From NCBI GenBank assembly GCA_015501585.1, contig JADNRY010000662.1:1-32411 (forward strand): a stretch of DNA of 32,411 bases. The letters run 5' to 3'. Both the position numbers and the translations under genes were made by a program. This document shows, piece after piece, positions 1 through 10,572 of the stretch (the first letter of the stretch is position 1; every line of letters starts with the position of its first letter). The DNA comes from Rhodocollybia butyracea (taxonomy: Eukaryota; Basidiomycota; Agaricomycetes; Agaricales; Omphalotaceae). The notes under the pieces were generated by a model that saw only the letters and a list, made by a program, of their open reading frames with translations, had not been told where the DNA came from and did not search any database.

Positions 1-668
1 CGCTCCCCAGTTTTCCGGCCTAGAAATGGTTGTCTCTACTGTTAAGTTGGACCAGAGTTTCGGTAATCCTTTTACGATTCTGTACCAACGATGACAAACG
101 GAACCTATCGCGATGGCAGGGAGAGAGGTGTAGCAGTGGCTCTTCAGATAATTTTCTGCGCATGCGTACTCCATAATTATCGCTAATATTTCGTCCGGCA
201 CCATCCAAAAGGGAGATGGCAAAAATTTGATTTTTTCTCTCTGCTTTCGCGGTATCTCCATTTCATGGCCAAGGTTACTGTCGGTCAGAAAACAGAACCT
301 CGATTTGAGCATCAAGTTTCTCCATCTGAGCCTCGACGATTTTGATGTCTTCATCCATCACATTCGATACCAGTTGAATTACTTTTCGCGCCTCTGAAAC
401 ACAGAGGGGCCCGAGAAAGATCAAGCTGTTCGTTTATGTCTTTATCGTCAAGCTTTAAACAAGCTCTGTGAGCTAAGTGCTGTCATGGGTTGAAACAAAT
501 GAGCGCTCAAGGTGAGAAAATAGCATTCTCTTTAACATTGTATTACAACTCCAGTACACTTGCCTGTTGTCCTTGAAAAAATGCAACCTTGACAGTGAAG
601 CCCTTGAGAATCCCTTGAGAAACCCAAAAAAAGATCTATGTTGAAAGTAATTCGAAAAAAAAAGGAAT
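1..668. other. No gene recognised
   Basis: The six frames carry only short frames (at most 85 codons) with no family motif, so I call no gene. A run of nine A at 655-663 belongs to the neighbouring minus-strand tRNA-like gene, where it reads as its T-run terminator. Confidence 0.6.
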
Positions 669-757
669 GGTCCAACCAGGACTCGAACCTGGGCCTCACG
701 GGACAGCCTTCCGCCGTCCACTACCGCCATGCGCGCTAACCACTACACGATTGGACC
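669..757 (-). tRNA. tRNA-like gene with Pol III terminator, identity unassigned
   Basis: Read on the minus strand, the 7-bp acceptor stem is GGTCCAA/TTGGACC. It is followed by a D arm (GTGT, loop AGTGGTTA, GCGC), which holds the Pol III A box, and a T arm CCAGG-TTCGAGT-CCTGG, which holds the B box. A CATGG/CCGTG stem fits the anticodon arm, but about 25 nt lie inside it, so an intron of about 18 nt would be needed. The base expected at position 33 is G rather than U, so I assign no anticodon. A T9 tract 5 nt past the 3' end (655-663 on the plus strand) is a good Pol III terminator. It could be an intron-containing tRNA, a pseudo-tRNA or a tRNA-derived SINE head. Confidence 0.6.
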
Positions 758-828
758 GATGTAATTATTTCTTTTGCAGAGATATTTGACTGCTCCGAAG
801 CCAACGAAAAAATTTGATACCAACATGA

Positions 829-2711
829 TTACTTTTTAGCGTACTGATTACGAAGGTCTTCCCATATAGAGAACATCTGAAGCCCATTTCCCCACCTGGC
901 TTTTCGATCCTCCTCTCTCTTCATCTTCATCTCAGGCGTCGCAGCTGCCATGAAGTCTTTATCGGACTGGAAGCCGTTGTAAACCCAACGAAAAAGACCT
1001 GAAGACGAATACTGAATAATTGAGTAACGTTCTTCTCCAGGTTGAATGGGCACATTCGAGTGGGTCAGCAGTGCGGAGGGAATGAGAATCATAGATCCAG
1101 GAGGAAAAGCGTATGACAAGACCAAGGTCCAGAGAATCATATGCCCGCCGCGATCTGGATCAAAGTTACCTAGAGCAGTGATAGCACACCATCCGAAAGC
1201 AAGGTTGTGGCAGTCAGTATGAGGCCAGGTGACTGTACATGGGCCGAGGTTAAAGGAAACGCCTGCGAAAACACCGTTGAACCATCGAGTAAGTCTAGGA
1301 TTGGAAGCAAAAAGGTTGTTGAGGTTTTTGTTGTACAATCCAAACGTATTCGCCGCAAAGCATTGGAAGATGGCTATAGAAGAAAACAATTAGAAATTAA
1401 ATATCAATAAAAGGAGGGAGTAGCTTACAGTTTGCAAACCCAACAAGACGACGGAAGCCAGAAGACGCAATAAGGCTGACAAGGATGGCACAATTGGCTA
1501 CACCATAGAAAGCCATTGTACCAGGTCTCTGCGGTTGAAAAATTAGCTGGGGATGGGATGGAGAATCAGCGCCTATACCTTACTACCCCCGCCAAACAAT
1601 ATACCTACAGCAACCGAAGGAAACTTCCCTCTTTTATGAGCTTCCTGTTTCTTACTGAACATCATACTGCCGCGAGCATCTTTGATTTGGGCCGTAAGTT
1701 CGGTCATAACTGCATCCCAATTATCATCCCTAGGTTTGCCGGCAAGAACTGCGATGATACGGCCTGCTTTATCTACGACAACATAACAATCCCTAGAGCA
1801 GTTTGTGCTGCGTAAGCAAATAAAACAAATTCGAAGGCATGGACCCACTCACTTTCCATTCCATGGAACAAGCTCCAGCTTATATTCCTCACCAGTAAGC
1901 GCAGCAACGTCTGGAAGTATTTTCTCAAAGATTTGCCTGAGCCCCGACCATGCACCCTTGTTGACAGGAAGGCCTTCAGTGGAAAAAGAATCGCCGGCGC
2001 TGAGGGTTTGCGCCTCTGCAGCACAACGGCGTGCAACCTCTTTCAGAGCCTTCTGCAGAAGAGGTTGGGCCGGCTGATCAACCTTTCGTTTAACGCTTCG
2101 CTGCTCATGCTTTCTTTGGGTTTTTCTCTTCCTTCGAGCTGCCTTCCCTTGATCCAGAGGCAGCTGAGCAGCATCCCCTCGAGGAGGCTTCTGCGGGTCA
2201 GGCGCTGGTGCTTTTAGGGCATTGCTTTCTGCGGTGTGAAGAAGCGGATGAACGAGCCCAAAAGATGGAAGCGGGAAAGCGCCGGGGTCGCCTTCAGGAG
2301 GGGAGGCGCGCGGCTCCCAGGGGCAGAAGAGAACGAGGTTTCATTGCTGTGCACAGAAGAAGGGGCGTGGGCGACAGAGGAGAACTCGTAGCAGCTGCGG
2401 TCTCCTGCAGCAGAGGACGCTGGAGGCGAGCCGTGGCTAGCGGCGGAAGGTGGAAAAGAAGGTGCGCCTTCGACACAATAGTCGCAGTCATTGCAGTCGC
2501 TCTCTAGGTCTACGTCGTGGTCGCCTTCATCGTCAGAGAGGGAGTCGATATACTGGTCAAGAGCCAGAGACACGTCGTACTCCATAGGCCCGCAGATTGG
2601 CAGGCTGGGAGAAAGCGCATAGGCTCTAAACTCTTTTCCTGAGCGTACTGTGAGGTAGAAGTAGTCAGAAATGCAGTAGAGAATGCGACAAGGATAAGTC
2701 AGCTCGGGCAT
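829..2711 (-). CDS. TET/JBP-like 2-oxoglutarate/Fe(II) dioxygenase (one frame change)
   Basis: This is a fungal TET/JBP-family enzyme, predicted to oxidise 5-methylpyrimidines in DNA in the nucleus. Reconstructed coding exons on the minus strand are 2711-1853 (with a frame change near 2214-2222), 1807-1579, 1528-1429 and 1373-829. The introns, 1852-1808, 1578-1529 and 1428-1374 (45-55 bp), are all GT-AG and keep phase. The double-stranded beta-helix core shows HTD at 1213-1221 (iron), the distal H of THSN at 1060-1062 and R of EERYS at 1027-1029 (2-oxoglutarate), with FDPDRGGH and FPPGSMILIPSA between. Upstream are DKAGRIIAVLAGKPRD and an acidic, low-complexity N terminus from MPELTYPC. The start at 2711 follows a pyrimidine-rich stretch; an in-frame extension to 2834 looks non-coding. 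About 575 residues. No standard intron explains the frame change, so it is a one-base deletion, a sequence error or an inactivating lesion. In basidiomycetes such genes often travel with transposons. Confidence 0.85.
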
Positions 2712-4239
2712 TAATGGTAAGGAGGTAGAAGAAGAAAGAAAAAAGGCAAAGCAGCAATCCGCCAGGCCACAAAGACAAGCCCTCGGGGTATGCTTGCAGT
2801 GCGGGTAAGGTAGTAGCAAAGACGAATGAAACAACAGGAGATGGTATTACATTGGGTCGTCATCCCGCGGGCCTGAATGTTAAGGAGAGAAAGTATAAGC
2901 AGAAGTACCAGATGTAAGCGCATAGCGCAACCTGAACATTGAAGGGAAGCGGTAACTCCCACGACAAATAGGAATTTATTATTGTGCATCACGTGGTATG
3001 TGCATGAGCGCTCAGCGTTGACATTAACCAAGTTTCGAAAGCTTTCTTATAACGGCAAGATCGATACTTCTCCCAACCGACCGCTGTCTCAGTGAAATTG
3101 ACAGTCTCTTCATCTGCAACATCCCTGATTTGTCTAAAGATCTATGTATTTCCGGCCAGGAGTCGGAGGTCAAATGATGACAAGATAAGTATCAAACTAC
3201 GACGACCAAGCGACCAAATTGCGGCATTTACAACGAGTGTTTTTAACCATTGCGTCTTCGGCTAGAAGGGCAAAAGGAGGGAGCCTATAATTCATACAAC
3301 TCCTAGACCCAGCGACTCAGCGACTCAGCGGCTGAGAGTTCCGAGCAGTTGTTGATCCCTTCACAAGTCAAGCAGAGAGCGCTCTCAGATTAGTAAACGG
3401 AAATGTATTATAAGATAGGATACACACCCCTTGTTATGCCTTTTCCGTTGTTCATCGACTTTGGCCTTCGTCACTGCCACCAACCACATATGATTGTGAG
3501 GAAATGTCGACAAAGAGATATATGTGAACGACATGTAAAGATGTAAGGAAATGAAGTGTGTGTCGCTTACTGTAGAGTCACCTTTTCTGCATCAAAGAGG
3601 GTGAGACGTACGCATGGATATAACCGAAGAATGTCAAGTGGATTTTTCTGTAAAGAGGTATGGGATACCACTTGAGGAAGCAGAGAAATGACACCACTGA
3701 CCCTGATTAGTCGTCACAAGGGAACATCACTTGAGATCAAGATCTGGTGACCAGAAGAAACATCAGCGTTCTAGATCTCGACGTTCGTAGTGGTAGCGTC
3801 ATTGCTGAGTGATGAACATCAAAACTCAGGTGCGAAATGGAAGAGATAATGAACAAGTAATGAAAAGAAAGCGAGATTGGCATTACGCACCAGTGAGGTT
3901 GTGAGCTAATTGTGCATCCATTGCGTCGCGTGGATGAAGTTTATCAGAGTTGGTAGCCTTTTCCGATAAAATGCTTGGGGTGGAGAAAACAGTAGACCGT
4001 GTCAGCTACAGTAATGACAATCAAGATTGAAAGAGATTGTGCTAACGAACGCTTTGTGCCTGAGGGACACCTGTCGCGGAAACACTGGATACACAGCTGG
4101 AGTTGTCTGGAGGCTCGGCAGGAGGATCCCCTCATCCACATTGACAGAGCGTACCGGTGAATCCATGTCTACATCTAAAGCTTTTCAGCGATAAGCGAAA
4201 GCTAAAGCAAGAAAGATGTCAAATGTGCGAAAGCTTACT
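2712..4239. other. Intergenic, no gene supported
   Basis: This is the 5' flank of the dioxygenase gene and beyond. Frames are short and lack motifs. A small imperfect direct repeat of cgactcag units lies near 3308-3336. I see no transposon ends or RNA gene. Confidence 0.5.
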
Positions 4240-4353
4240 GTAAGCCTGGGCTTACCACAGTTTCTATAATGTGCATATATAGTGGCCAGTGACATTCAAA
4301 GTCACCGGCCACTATATATGCACATTATAGAAACTTGGTAAGCCCAGGCTTAC
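4240..4353. repeat. 114-bp near-perfect hairpin (MITE-like)
   Basis: The two arms of about 54 bp are reverse complements apart from one extra base near 4256-4259 and one mismatch near 4287. They are separated by a 7-nt loop (4294-4300, attcaaa). The outer 16 bp of each arm (gtaagcctgggcttac and its complement) are themselves almost palindromic. There is no coding potential. The near identity suggests a recent foldback insertion or a hairpin-RNA source. No convincing target-site duplication is visible. Confidence 0.9.
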
Positions 4354-4722
4354 ACTTATCAGTGACAAAAAATCTCTTTCAGTTTCCAGGAAGGCCAGCG
4401 ATTGGTTGAAATCAGGTTCAGAAGTGTAAAGATCTGCTCTGCGGGGCCCGTGCAGGCGAGGTGGAAAGAGATGGCTGTCAGTGTCATGATGATGGTCGAC
4501 GACTGGAAATGGCAGTGAAATTGAAAGAGTCCGAAATCACGTGAAAATTATGTTGTTATAAGCTTTCGTGAGGAGAAGGAGAATATGACATGCGTCGGAC
4601 AGTACGCAAAGCAACTCATCTTCCAGTATAACATAGCCATTTCATAGCTCACAAAGAAAATTACTTTGAGTCACTGCCAAAAGAAATCAAAATACGAGGC
4701 CATAAGTCCTGGTTGACAGTAC
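4354..4722. other. Intergenic, nothing recognised
   Basis: No frame with a motif, no repeat and no RNA gene could be seen in this stretch between the hairpin and the second tRNA-like sequence. Confidence 0.5.
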
Positions 4723-4804
4723 GGTCCAACCAGGACTCGAACCTGGATCTCACGGAGGTCTATCATCAAGCCATCGTGCATGTTAACCTCTACACTATTG
4801 GACC
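4723..4804 (-). tRNA. Second tRNA-like sequence, probably a pseudo-tRNA
   Basis: It shares the acceptor stem GGTCCAA/TTGGACC and the T arm (CCAGG-TTCGAGT-CCTGG) with the 669-757 gene. Its D arm is GTGT-AGAGGTTA-ACAT. The anticodon domain differs: CACG/CGTG can pair, but the fifth pair is A-C and the enclosed loop is too long and again lacks U33. No T-run terminator lies close to its 3' end. It is best read as a diverged relative or relic of the first tRNA-like gene. Confidence 0.45.
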
Positions 4805-4881
4805 TTGGTAGTACTTCTCTACATTAGTACTAATAAGATCATAATCATGTTAGGGTAGAATTAGATAGGTAGCTGTAACAG

Positions 4882-5340
4882 CTAGTCTTTACGGGCATTG
4901 GCTAGTACCATCCCTGCGTTGGCCTCGTAGTTTACCTTCTTTACCGGAGTCGAGCTCGCCGCCTGCGTCGGCGTAGGGACCTGTATGGGACTGGCACTTT
5001 CAGCTGGCATGGGCTGTGTAATATCGTATTACAGTCCAAAGGAAGCTCCATTCATCCCCAACGATGTGCAAAGTGCATGCGTAGCTTCACCTGGTGCACA
5101 TGCTGCAGTAGTAATAACTGGCACGTTGCTAGGAAGACTACCTTTAACGACAAGTTTAACGAAGGCTCCAATCTCCTCAAATTGAGGGCGGAAACTGGTA
5201 AAGCCCCAAGTTCGTATAAGATGTGCTTCGTCAACGGGGAATAGGATGAGAAAGTCTTGTCATTGATGATACGGTACCATTCAGCCAACGCGAGATGTTC
5301 ACGATCAAGGCAAATGATATTCCACGATTTACAAAGGCAG
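4882..5340 (-). pseudogene. RecQ-type DEAH-box helicase relic
   Basis: On the minus strand one frame reads a Walker B/DEAH helicase segment, LFPVDEAHLIRTWG, followed by FRPQFEEIG and a LPSNVPVITTAA-like motif. This is the layout of RecQ-family helicases (DEAH, W-G, FRP, then a (S/T)A(T/A) motif). The residues just upstream (EHLALAEWYRIINDKTF) are in another frame, so a shift has occurred near 5250. A TAA ends the helicase frame near 5028. The same frame then reopens with a P/T-rich stretch ending KVNYEANAG...NARKD at the TAG at 4882-4884. The N-terminal Walker A region and C-terminal helicase half are missing. RecQ-like fragments are common in repeat-rich mushroom DNA. Confidence 0.6.
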
Positions 5341-5465
5341 ATTAATCACTACTTATTTGAAAACATGCTGATGGGGGAGTGGTTAGGGTGTCCAATTTAG
5401 GGTCCAAGTACTTGTTGTCGCCAGGTCTACCGTTCTTGCTTAAACAAGACACCGCGCACGGGAAG

Positions 5466-5489
5466 CCGCTTTCCGGCACTGTACAGCGC
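5466..5489. repeat. Dispersed 24-mer, copy 1
   Basis: A 24-base string starting ccgctttccggcactgta is repeated exactly at 21973-21996. The match continues imperfectly for several bases on both sides. Its core (ctgtacag inside ccgg...ccgg) is nearly palindromic. Confidence 0.85.
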
Positions 5490-5503
5490 CGGGAGCCGCT
5501 AGG

Positions 5504-5557
5504 CTGGAGTCACTTGAAACGGCTGCATAGTGCCTGAGCCGTTTCGAGTGGCTCCAG
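5504..5557. repeat. Inverted repeat with 21-bp arms
   Basis: The arms at 5504-5524 and 5537-5557 are complementary at 19 of 21 positions around a 12-nt loop (gcatagtgcctg). Both mismatches are T against C and would be G-U pairs in RNA, as expected from C-to-T decay of a once perfect hairpin. Confidence 0.85.
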
Positions 5558-5955
5558 CTCACTTACGTTTTACTGATGCACTATAAGTCTGTATATGTGT
5601 ATTTACAGTATTTCTCCAAAAAAATACAATATACCAACACTAGTATTCTAGCTAGTAGCGAAATATACGAAGAAAAGATAAAGAAAAGACGAGATGGAAA
5701 GACAACAGACTTGTAAAGTGTAAAGTCCGGAAACCAGCCCAATCAAGAGCCCAATCTATCGACAGGGAATTTGAGTGTGAAAGTCTGCATACATGATCCT
5801 CACGCGCTTGCTTGACCGCTCCAAACTTCTAGGTCTGGACCAACGTGATTGGACCAAGGTAACAGCAGCGCAGTCATTGAATTTAGCGACATTCGAAGAT
5901 ATCATAGCGAGACTCTGTAGGTTTGAAACGATGGGATCGGAGTGGAAGTTGATAA

Positions 5956-8900
5956 TCAATATATCGTCTGATATGTATATTTACTCTGAAAATTATTCAC
6001 AAAAAATGCTGGACACTTATCCAGTATATTGTCTGAAGTCCAGCCGTTTCCTTCCCAATCACTCGAGCTTGGTACGAGCATACAACTCTGTCTAATATCT
6101 GACAATGGAATGATTTTACCTTGAGGAGTGCCATTCGAGGCACTGACTGATGGTTGTACGCAATACATTCCATTTTTACTATCAGGTACACTTTTAAATC
6201 GAGAAAACTATGTAACATATGCAAGAGGTGTTTCAGCCTTGGGCCAGTTTGGGGGAGCGTCCTCTTCAGATCTTTGCCCAAGTCTTTTTACCACGTTAGG
6301 GAGCCGGAATATGACCCTAAGTCTGGCAACCCTACAGCTTCTTACTGCCGTAGATTCAGCTTCATCATTGATCAATATTATCACTGTATCATATCGAGAC
6401 TTTGACTTTGACTTGGAGTTTTTTTTGATGGAAGAAGGGGCAGCTCTTACTATTTCTTTTGGCACATCTGACGCATCATCAAACAGATTCACAGGTGTAA
6501 ATTTAAAATGGTGCCAAACATCGAGTAAAGTAAAAGGAAGACATCCTATTGATAAAGCTTCTGCTTTCGTAACCTGTCCTTCTTTTGGAAGAAGAGAGTT
6601 TATATAAAGCTTCAATGCCGGTATAAAACCAGGTGCATTATGAGAATTTGCAATTGCATTAAGACTTTTTTTTGTCTCATGTGAGTGTTTAGCTATTCGG
6701 ATGTTGGTCTGCAGCAATGTTTTGGTATTAGCATTACTAGTACTGGCAGGAGTAGCAGTGGCGGCTCTTTGATCACTGTTCGGAATCTGTCTCTTTTTCA
6801 ACCCAAGTTTGGCAACATCAAGCTTCAGAGTAATATCATTTTTCTGTGCACCCTGATTGGTACTAGTAGAATTAATCCAGTTTCTATAAAAATCAAATGA
6901 CAATATTTTTTTCTTGTCTTGAAAGCCACTGGGTCTTGTGATTGCGTTTATTGGTGGCATCCCAGGCTTCTTTTGCCATGTCTATATGGAAACGCTCAAA
7001 TGCTTCTGTGTTGTAGTTATCAGTTGTGCCAAGCCACTTGATGGAATTTACATAATGAAGCAGAGAATGGAATTTGGGAATGTTGATTTGATCTTTGGTA
7101 GTCTGTTGTTCGACAAAGTAAGCCTTATTTTTGTGCCAGACATTTAGTTCTAAATCCATATAGCCAAGGGTATCCTCATCATGTGAAGGATACTGAGCAA
7201 GGTGTATGAAATTCAACAAGGCTTTGCAAGCTACGATTCCCCTTTGGTCAACTTTGCCTGTTAGAGATGCAAGGAGGATACGTGCTATGTGCTTATGCTC
7301 AGTTCCAGTTACCTGGCTGAAATCTGCTATCCCCTTTTTGAAATGACATACTCCACATGTAGGCGGTAGGACTTGGAATCGCTCATCAAGTTCATTTTCA
7401 CCTACAATTTCTTGCACCCATTTAAGTAGATGCTTGAATACTCCCTGATAACACTGGTGGAGAATATCAGGGGTGATGCAATCATGAATGTCCGTTAGAG
7501 GAAAGTCTTTCCAAAAAGGTTCAATTCCCCCAGCAACATCGTGCTTCATAGCAAGGGTATGTGCGCGACTCTTGCTTTTTCGCGTGGAATTTGAATCTTG
7601 GCCCGGAGTAGCCTTCTGATTAGCTACTGAAGTATCATGAGCTTCTTTCATTATTCCTAGGGTCCATAACACCGTCCGAGAATCCCCAGCACTGGCAAGA
7701 CCCAAGTCATTTGCCTTTCGCTGGCACTTTGGACAGGTGCCATACTTTGTGCATGTTACGAGACATTGTTCGGGATAGTCTGCAACATATGTACAGAGCA
7801 GAGGATAGACTTTCCTCACATTGCCATCGCCTCCAACCATTTCTATCCCCCCTGTTTTTGGATTTCCAGCAGATTTTAATGGTTCCAGCACATGAGCCAT
7901 AGAACAATGAAAAATTTCATACGTTCGTAATTTAAGATCTTTTTTTGTAAGGCCTTGTTTATTCGGCTTATCGACCGAGAGATAAGCAATAAGGACACAT
8001 GCCCAGGCACTGGGCTTCCTCCTTACAGCCTTGGGCAAATTGCCAATTGTGAGATATACCGGGTACGCCGATTTGTTCCCTGAGAATCTGGTCAGATTTG
8101 TTTTATCAGAGGCTATAATCACAGGACAGACTGTCCCTCCAACTGGAATTGCATGCTAGGTTTTGAATTGAGATTTGCAAGAAGTGGCAGCCGACGGATA
8201 AGTTCAATTACACACCTGCACTGCATTCCAAAAACCCGTAGTCCACATCTCAGAGTAGATACGATTGTTTTCAGTCTGTTCTGCCCCACGAAAAAGCTTT
8301 CCTGGTTTGTACACCAAGTGTTCAGCAAAGGCAGGATCACCCCAGAGTGCTTTGATTGCTTCAACTGGGTCCCGATGATACACAGTGAAATGTTCACCAG
8401 GTTTATCACGGAATGATAATTGTTTAGTCCGCCATTTTCCACATCTCTCGGGGATTTCATCAATGCACTTTAGCATACCTCGGGAGTTTTCATAAGATAG
8501 ACCTAATTTTTGCTGTACCTATGAGATTTGAAAAGTCAACAACCTTGAATACTACTACAGCTTCTCAGTGACTACTGCCACTGGAGCGAGTCATCAAAAA
8601 ATATTTGAAAGACTTTACCTGAGGAACGTTAAGCAGGCAATCAAGAGCTTTTTGAGAAATCTTTTCTGTGACTGCCCACTGTGCAATTTCCCAATCCAAC
8701 TGGGAAGCAAAAGGGTGATAGCACTTCTGATCAAGATTATCATCATGAGTAGTAGTACCACTACTAAGTTCCTGTTGCCCTTTCGATTTTAAAATACTTT
8801 CCCATCGTTCATAGACAGTTTTACGTTTGTTGATCACCTTACCAGCAGTATCGTTCCATTGCCAAGTTCTTGGCTCATCTTTGTCATCAACACTGTTGAG

Positions 8901-10135
8901 GATGCCGGCTAAATTGAAACGTCTTGGAGATGAAGAAGCCTCAGACTCTCCTGAGGCCTCGGGGTCAGAAGAGGCGTTCATATCTGAGTCACGGTCTATC
9001 ATAGAAGAGGCCCCAGTATCCGAATTAGAGGAGCCAGTTTCAGAAACCTCTCCCATATCAATGTCTTCGGATGGATATGTGGGATCAGAGTGGATGCCAC
9101 TTGTTGAGTAATTGGGGAAGTTTGGGCTAGCCAGTTTCAGGGGGGGTAGGAAGTCAAACCCGGCTTCTGCTTCAGGCTCCATTAACACATCTGGCATATC
9201 ATCATCTTCGAAGTCTGCATATGATTGAGTCATTCACTGATTAGTAGTTGCACAACTACAAGATTTTAAATAAAGCTGAACATACCTCCTTGCCAGCTGG
9301 AAGAGTCAGATTCATCATTGGACAGTGAAAGTAATGATGGACAATCAGACACATTGTCTTCAATGTCTGAATTCCCATGATCAGTCTCATCTCCATAACC
9401 AGGGTCAAGTCCAAAGTTGGAGTAACTGTCTTCATCTTTGGAATCGTCTTCATCTTTGGAATCGTCTTCATCTTTGGAATCGTCTTCATCTTCGGAATCG
9501 CTTTTCTTGGTCATTTATGTTGTACAAATCTACATGCATGGCCTCGTTGGAGCCTAATTTTAGATTATCATTAGGCTGTTGTAAAGGCTGACGCTGTGCA
9601 TGGCTGGGAAGGCGAGAACGAGCAAGTGCTTCTACTCTTTCAATAGTTTTGGATATTCTATCTATTTGTGTTCTCTCTTGGCGCACGAATTCCTGCTTAT
9701 GCGCATCATCCTTAGTCTGTTTTATGTGTCGCTCTAGGTACCCAGCTACGGAAAATTCCCGATAGCATACAGGACATTTGATGGGTTCTGGGCCATACTG
9801 GTAGAGTACTAAGTTGGGAGGACAAAGTCGCAGAGTGAAAGAACAGAGGGAACATTTATATGAGATTGCTGCATCAGTGAAAATATCAGATGACTATGGT
9901 AACTGTTCGAGATCATACAGGATCATACCATCTTGATAAAACGTGAGAATTGGAGTGGATAGCATCTATACTTAGTTCCCATATCTCTTCTATTTTTTCT
10001 CGAGCTCCCAGTAAGCAATTTCTGAGTCTTCTGACTTGCTTCTGACTCAAGTTTGAAGTCTGATCTGCATTTTGAACGTGAAGTGAGACCACCCTTGAAT
10101 ATATAGAGCCGTAACAACTTGTACGATCCTTTCAA
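5956..10135 (-). pseudogene. Plavaka (CACTA/CMC-type) DDE transposase gene, two lesions
   Basis: This is a cut-and-paste DNA transposase. Inferred minus-strand exons are 10135-9929 and 9893-about 9500 (zinc-finger part), 9514-9286, 9214-8619, 8518-8216 and 8155-5956. Introns 9285-9215, 8618-8519 and 8215-8156 are GT-AG and phase-consistent. The join 9928-9894 is only 35 nt and the join near 9500-9540 is unresolved. Domains in order: CSLC and CPVC...H...H zinc-finger motifs, an acidic S/D/E-rich repeat, the Plavaka block from DWEIAQWA to FSGNKSAYPVYLTIGNLPK, a CPKC zinc knuckle, and PDILHQCYQGVFKH. Candidate catalytic residues are D at 8105-8107, D at 7466-7468 and E at 7004-7006 (YNTEAFERFH). 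Lesions: a run of seven T (6906-6912) forces a +1 shift, and TAG at 6208-6210 replaces what is normally the W of LAYVxWF. Beyond both, the frame stays open to a C terminus ending YTYQTIY. The element is recently dead or carries sequence errors. Confidence 0.93.
9428..9499. repeat. Coding 18-bp minisatellite, four copies
   Basis: There are four tandem copies of gtcttcatctttggaatc (the last with one change) inside the Plavaka gene. On the minus strand each encodes a DSKDED-type hexamer, giving an acidic serine-rich linker between the zinc finger and the transposase body. Eighteen-base units keep the frame, so copy number can change without disruption. Confidence 0.95.
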
Positions 10136-10572
10136 AAGATTCAGTCGACCATGCCTCGTTTGCGAAAGTCTCGCGCAAATGGAAACTGTAATGTTATGTT
10201 ATTCCCGCTACCTCTTTAGGGTAGAGGGTCTTATGGTGCTTGAGTTTTTGATCGCGCTTGTTCCAAGATTTGGAAGAACATCCATGGCATATGTTGCGCA
10301 TGTCGTATCTCTTTTGAGCTGTCAGAAATGTTGTGAGCCTTGGCCTTGTTGGATGCTTTCAGGTGTTTGCTTAGGAGGTAGCGGCACTGCCGTGTACCGG
10401 CGTTACTGGTTATACCTATTGAATCTACAAAGGCCAGGAAATATTTTCGCATGTAACAGTCTCGAGTTAGTAACCGACCCAAAAATGACAGGACACATCT
10501 GAGTACAATGCAGCAATTGCTTATGACGAATTCCTTCCTCAGCACTTTGACAGTTGCACTGTATAAATTATA
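10136..10572. other. Upstream flank of the Plavaka gene, no gene
   Basis: Frames here (up to 127 codons) show no recognisable motif on either strand. The 5' end of the Plavaka element should lie here or just beyond, but no terminal repeat could be matched. Confidence 0.5.

Larger units (their letters stand above)
5341..5955. other. Non-coding 3' flank of the Plavaka gene
   Basis: No gene is seen. The stretch contains a dispersed 24-mer and an inverted repeat listed separately. It should hold one terminus of the Plavaka element, but I could not identify a CACT-type terminal inverted repeat with a matching partner. Confidence 0.5.

Noticed and set aside
2214..2340. An intron explaining the frame change in the dioxygenase gene
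   Set aside because: The few GT dinucleotides have poor donor contexts, and the available CAG acceptors do not restore phase.
5956..8122. KDZ-type transposase as partner of the TET/JBP gene
   Set aside because: The motifs (FSGNKSAYPVYLTIGNLPK, PDILHQ, YNTEAFERFH) are those of Plavaka in the CACTA/CMC group; no KDZ-specific block was seen.
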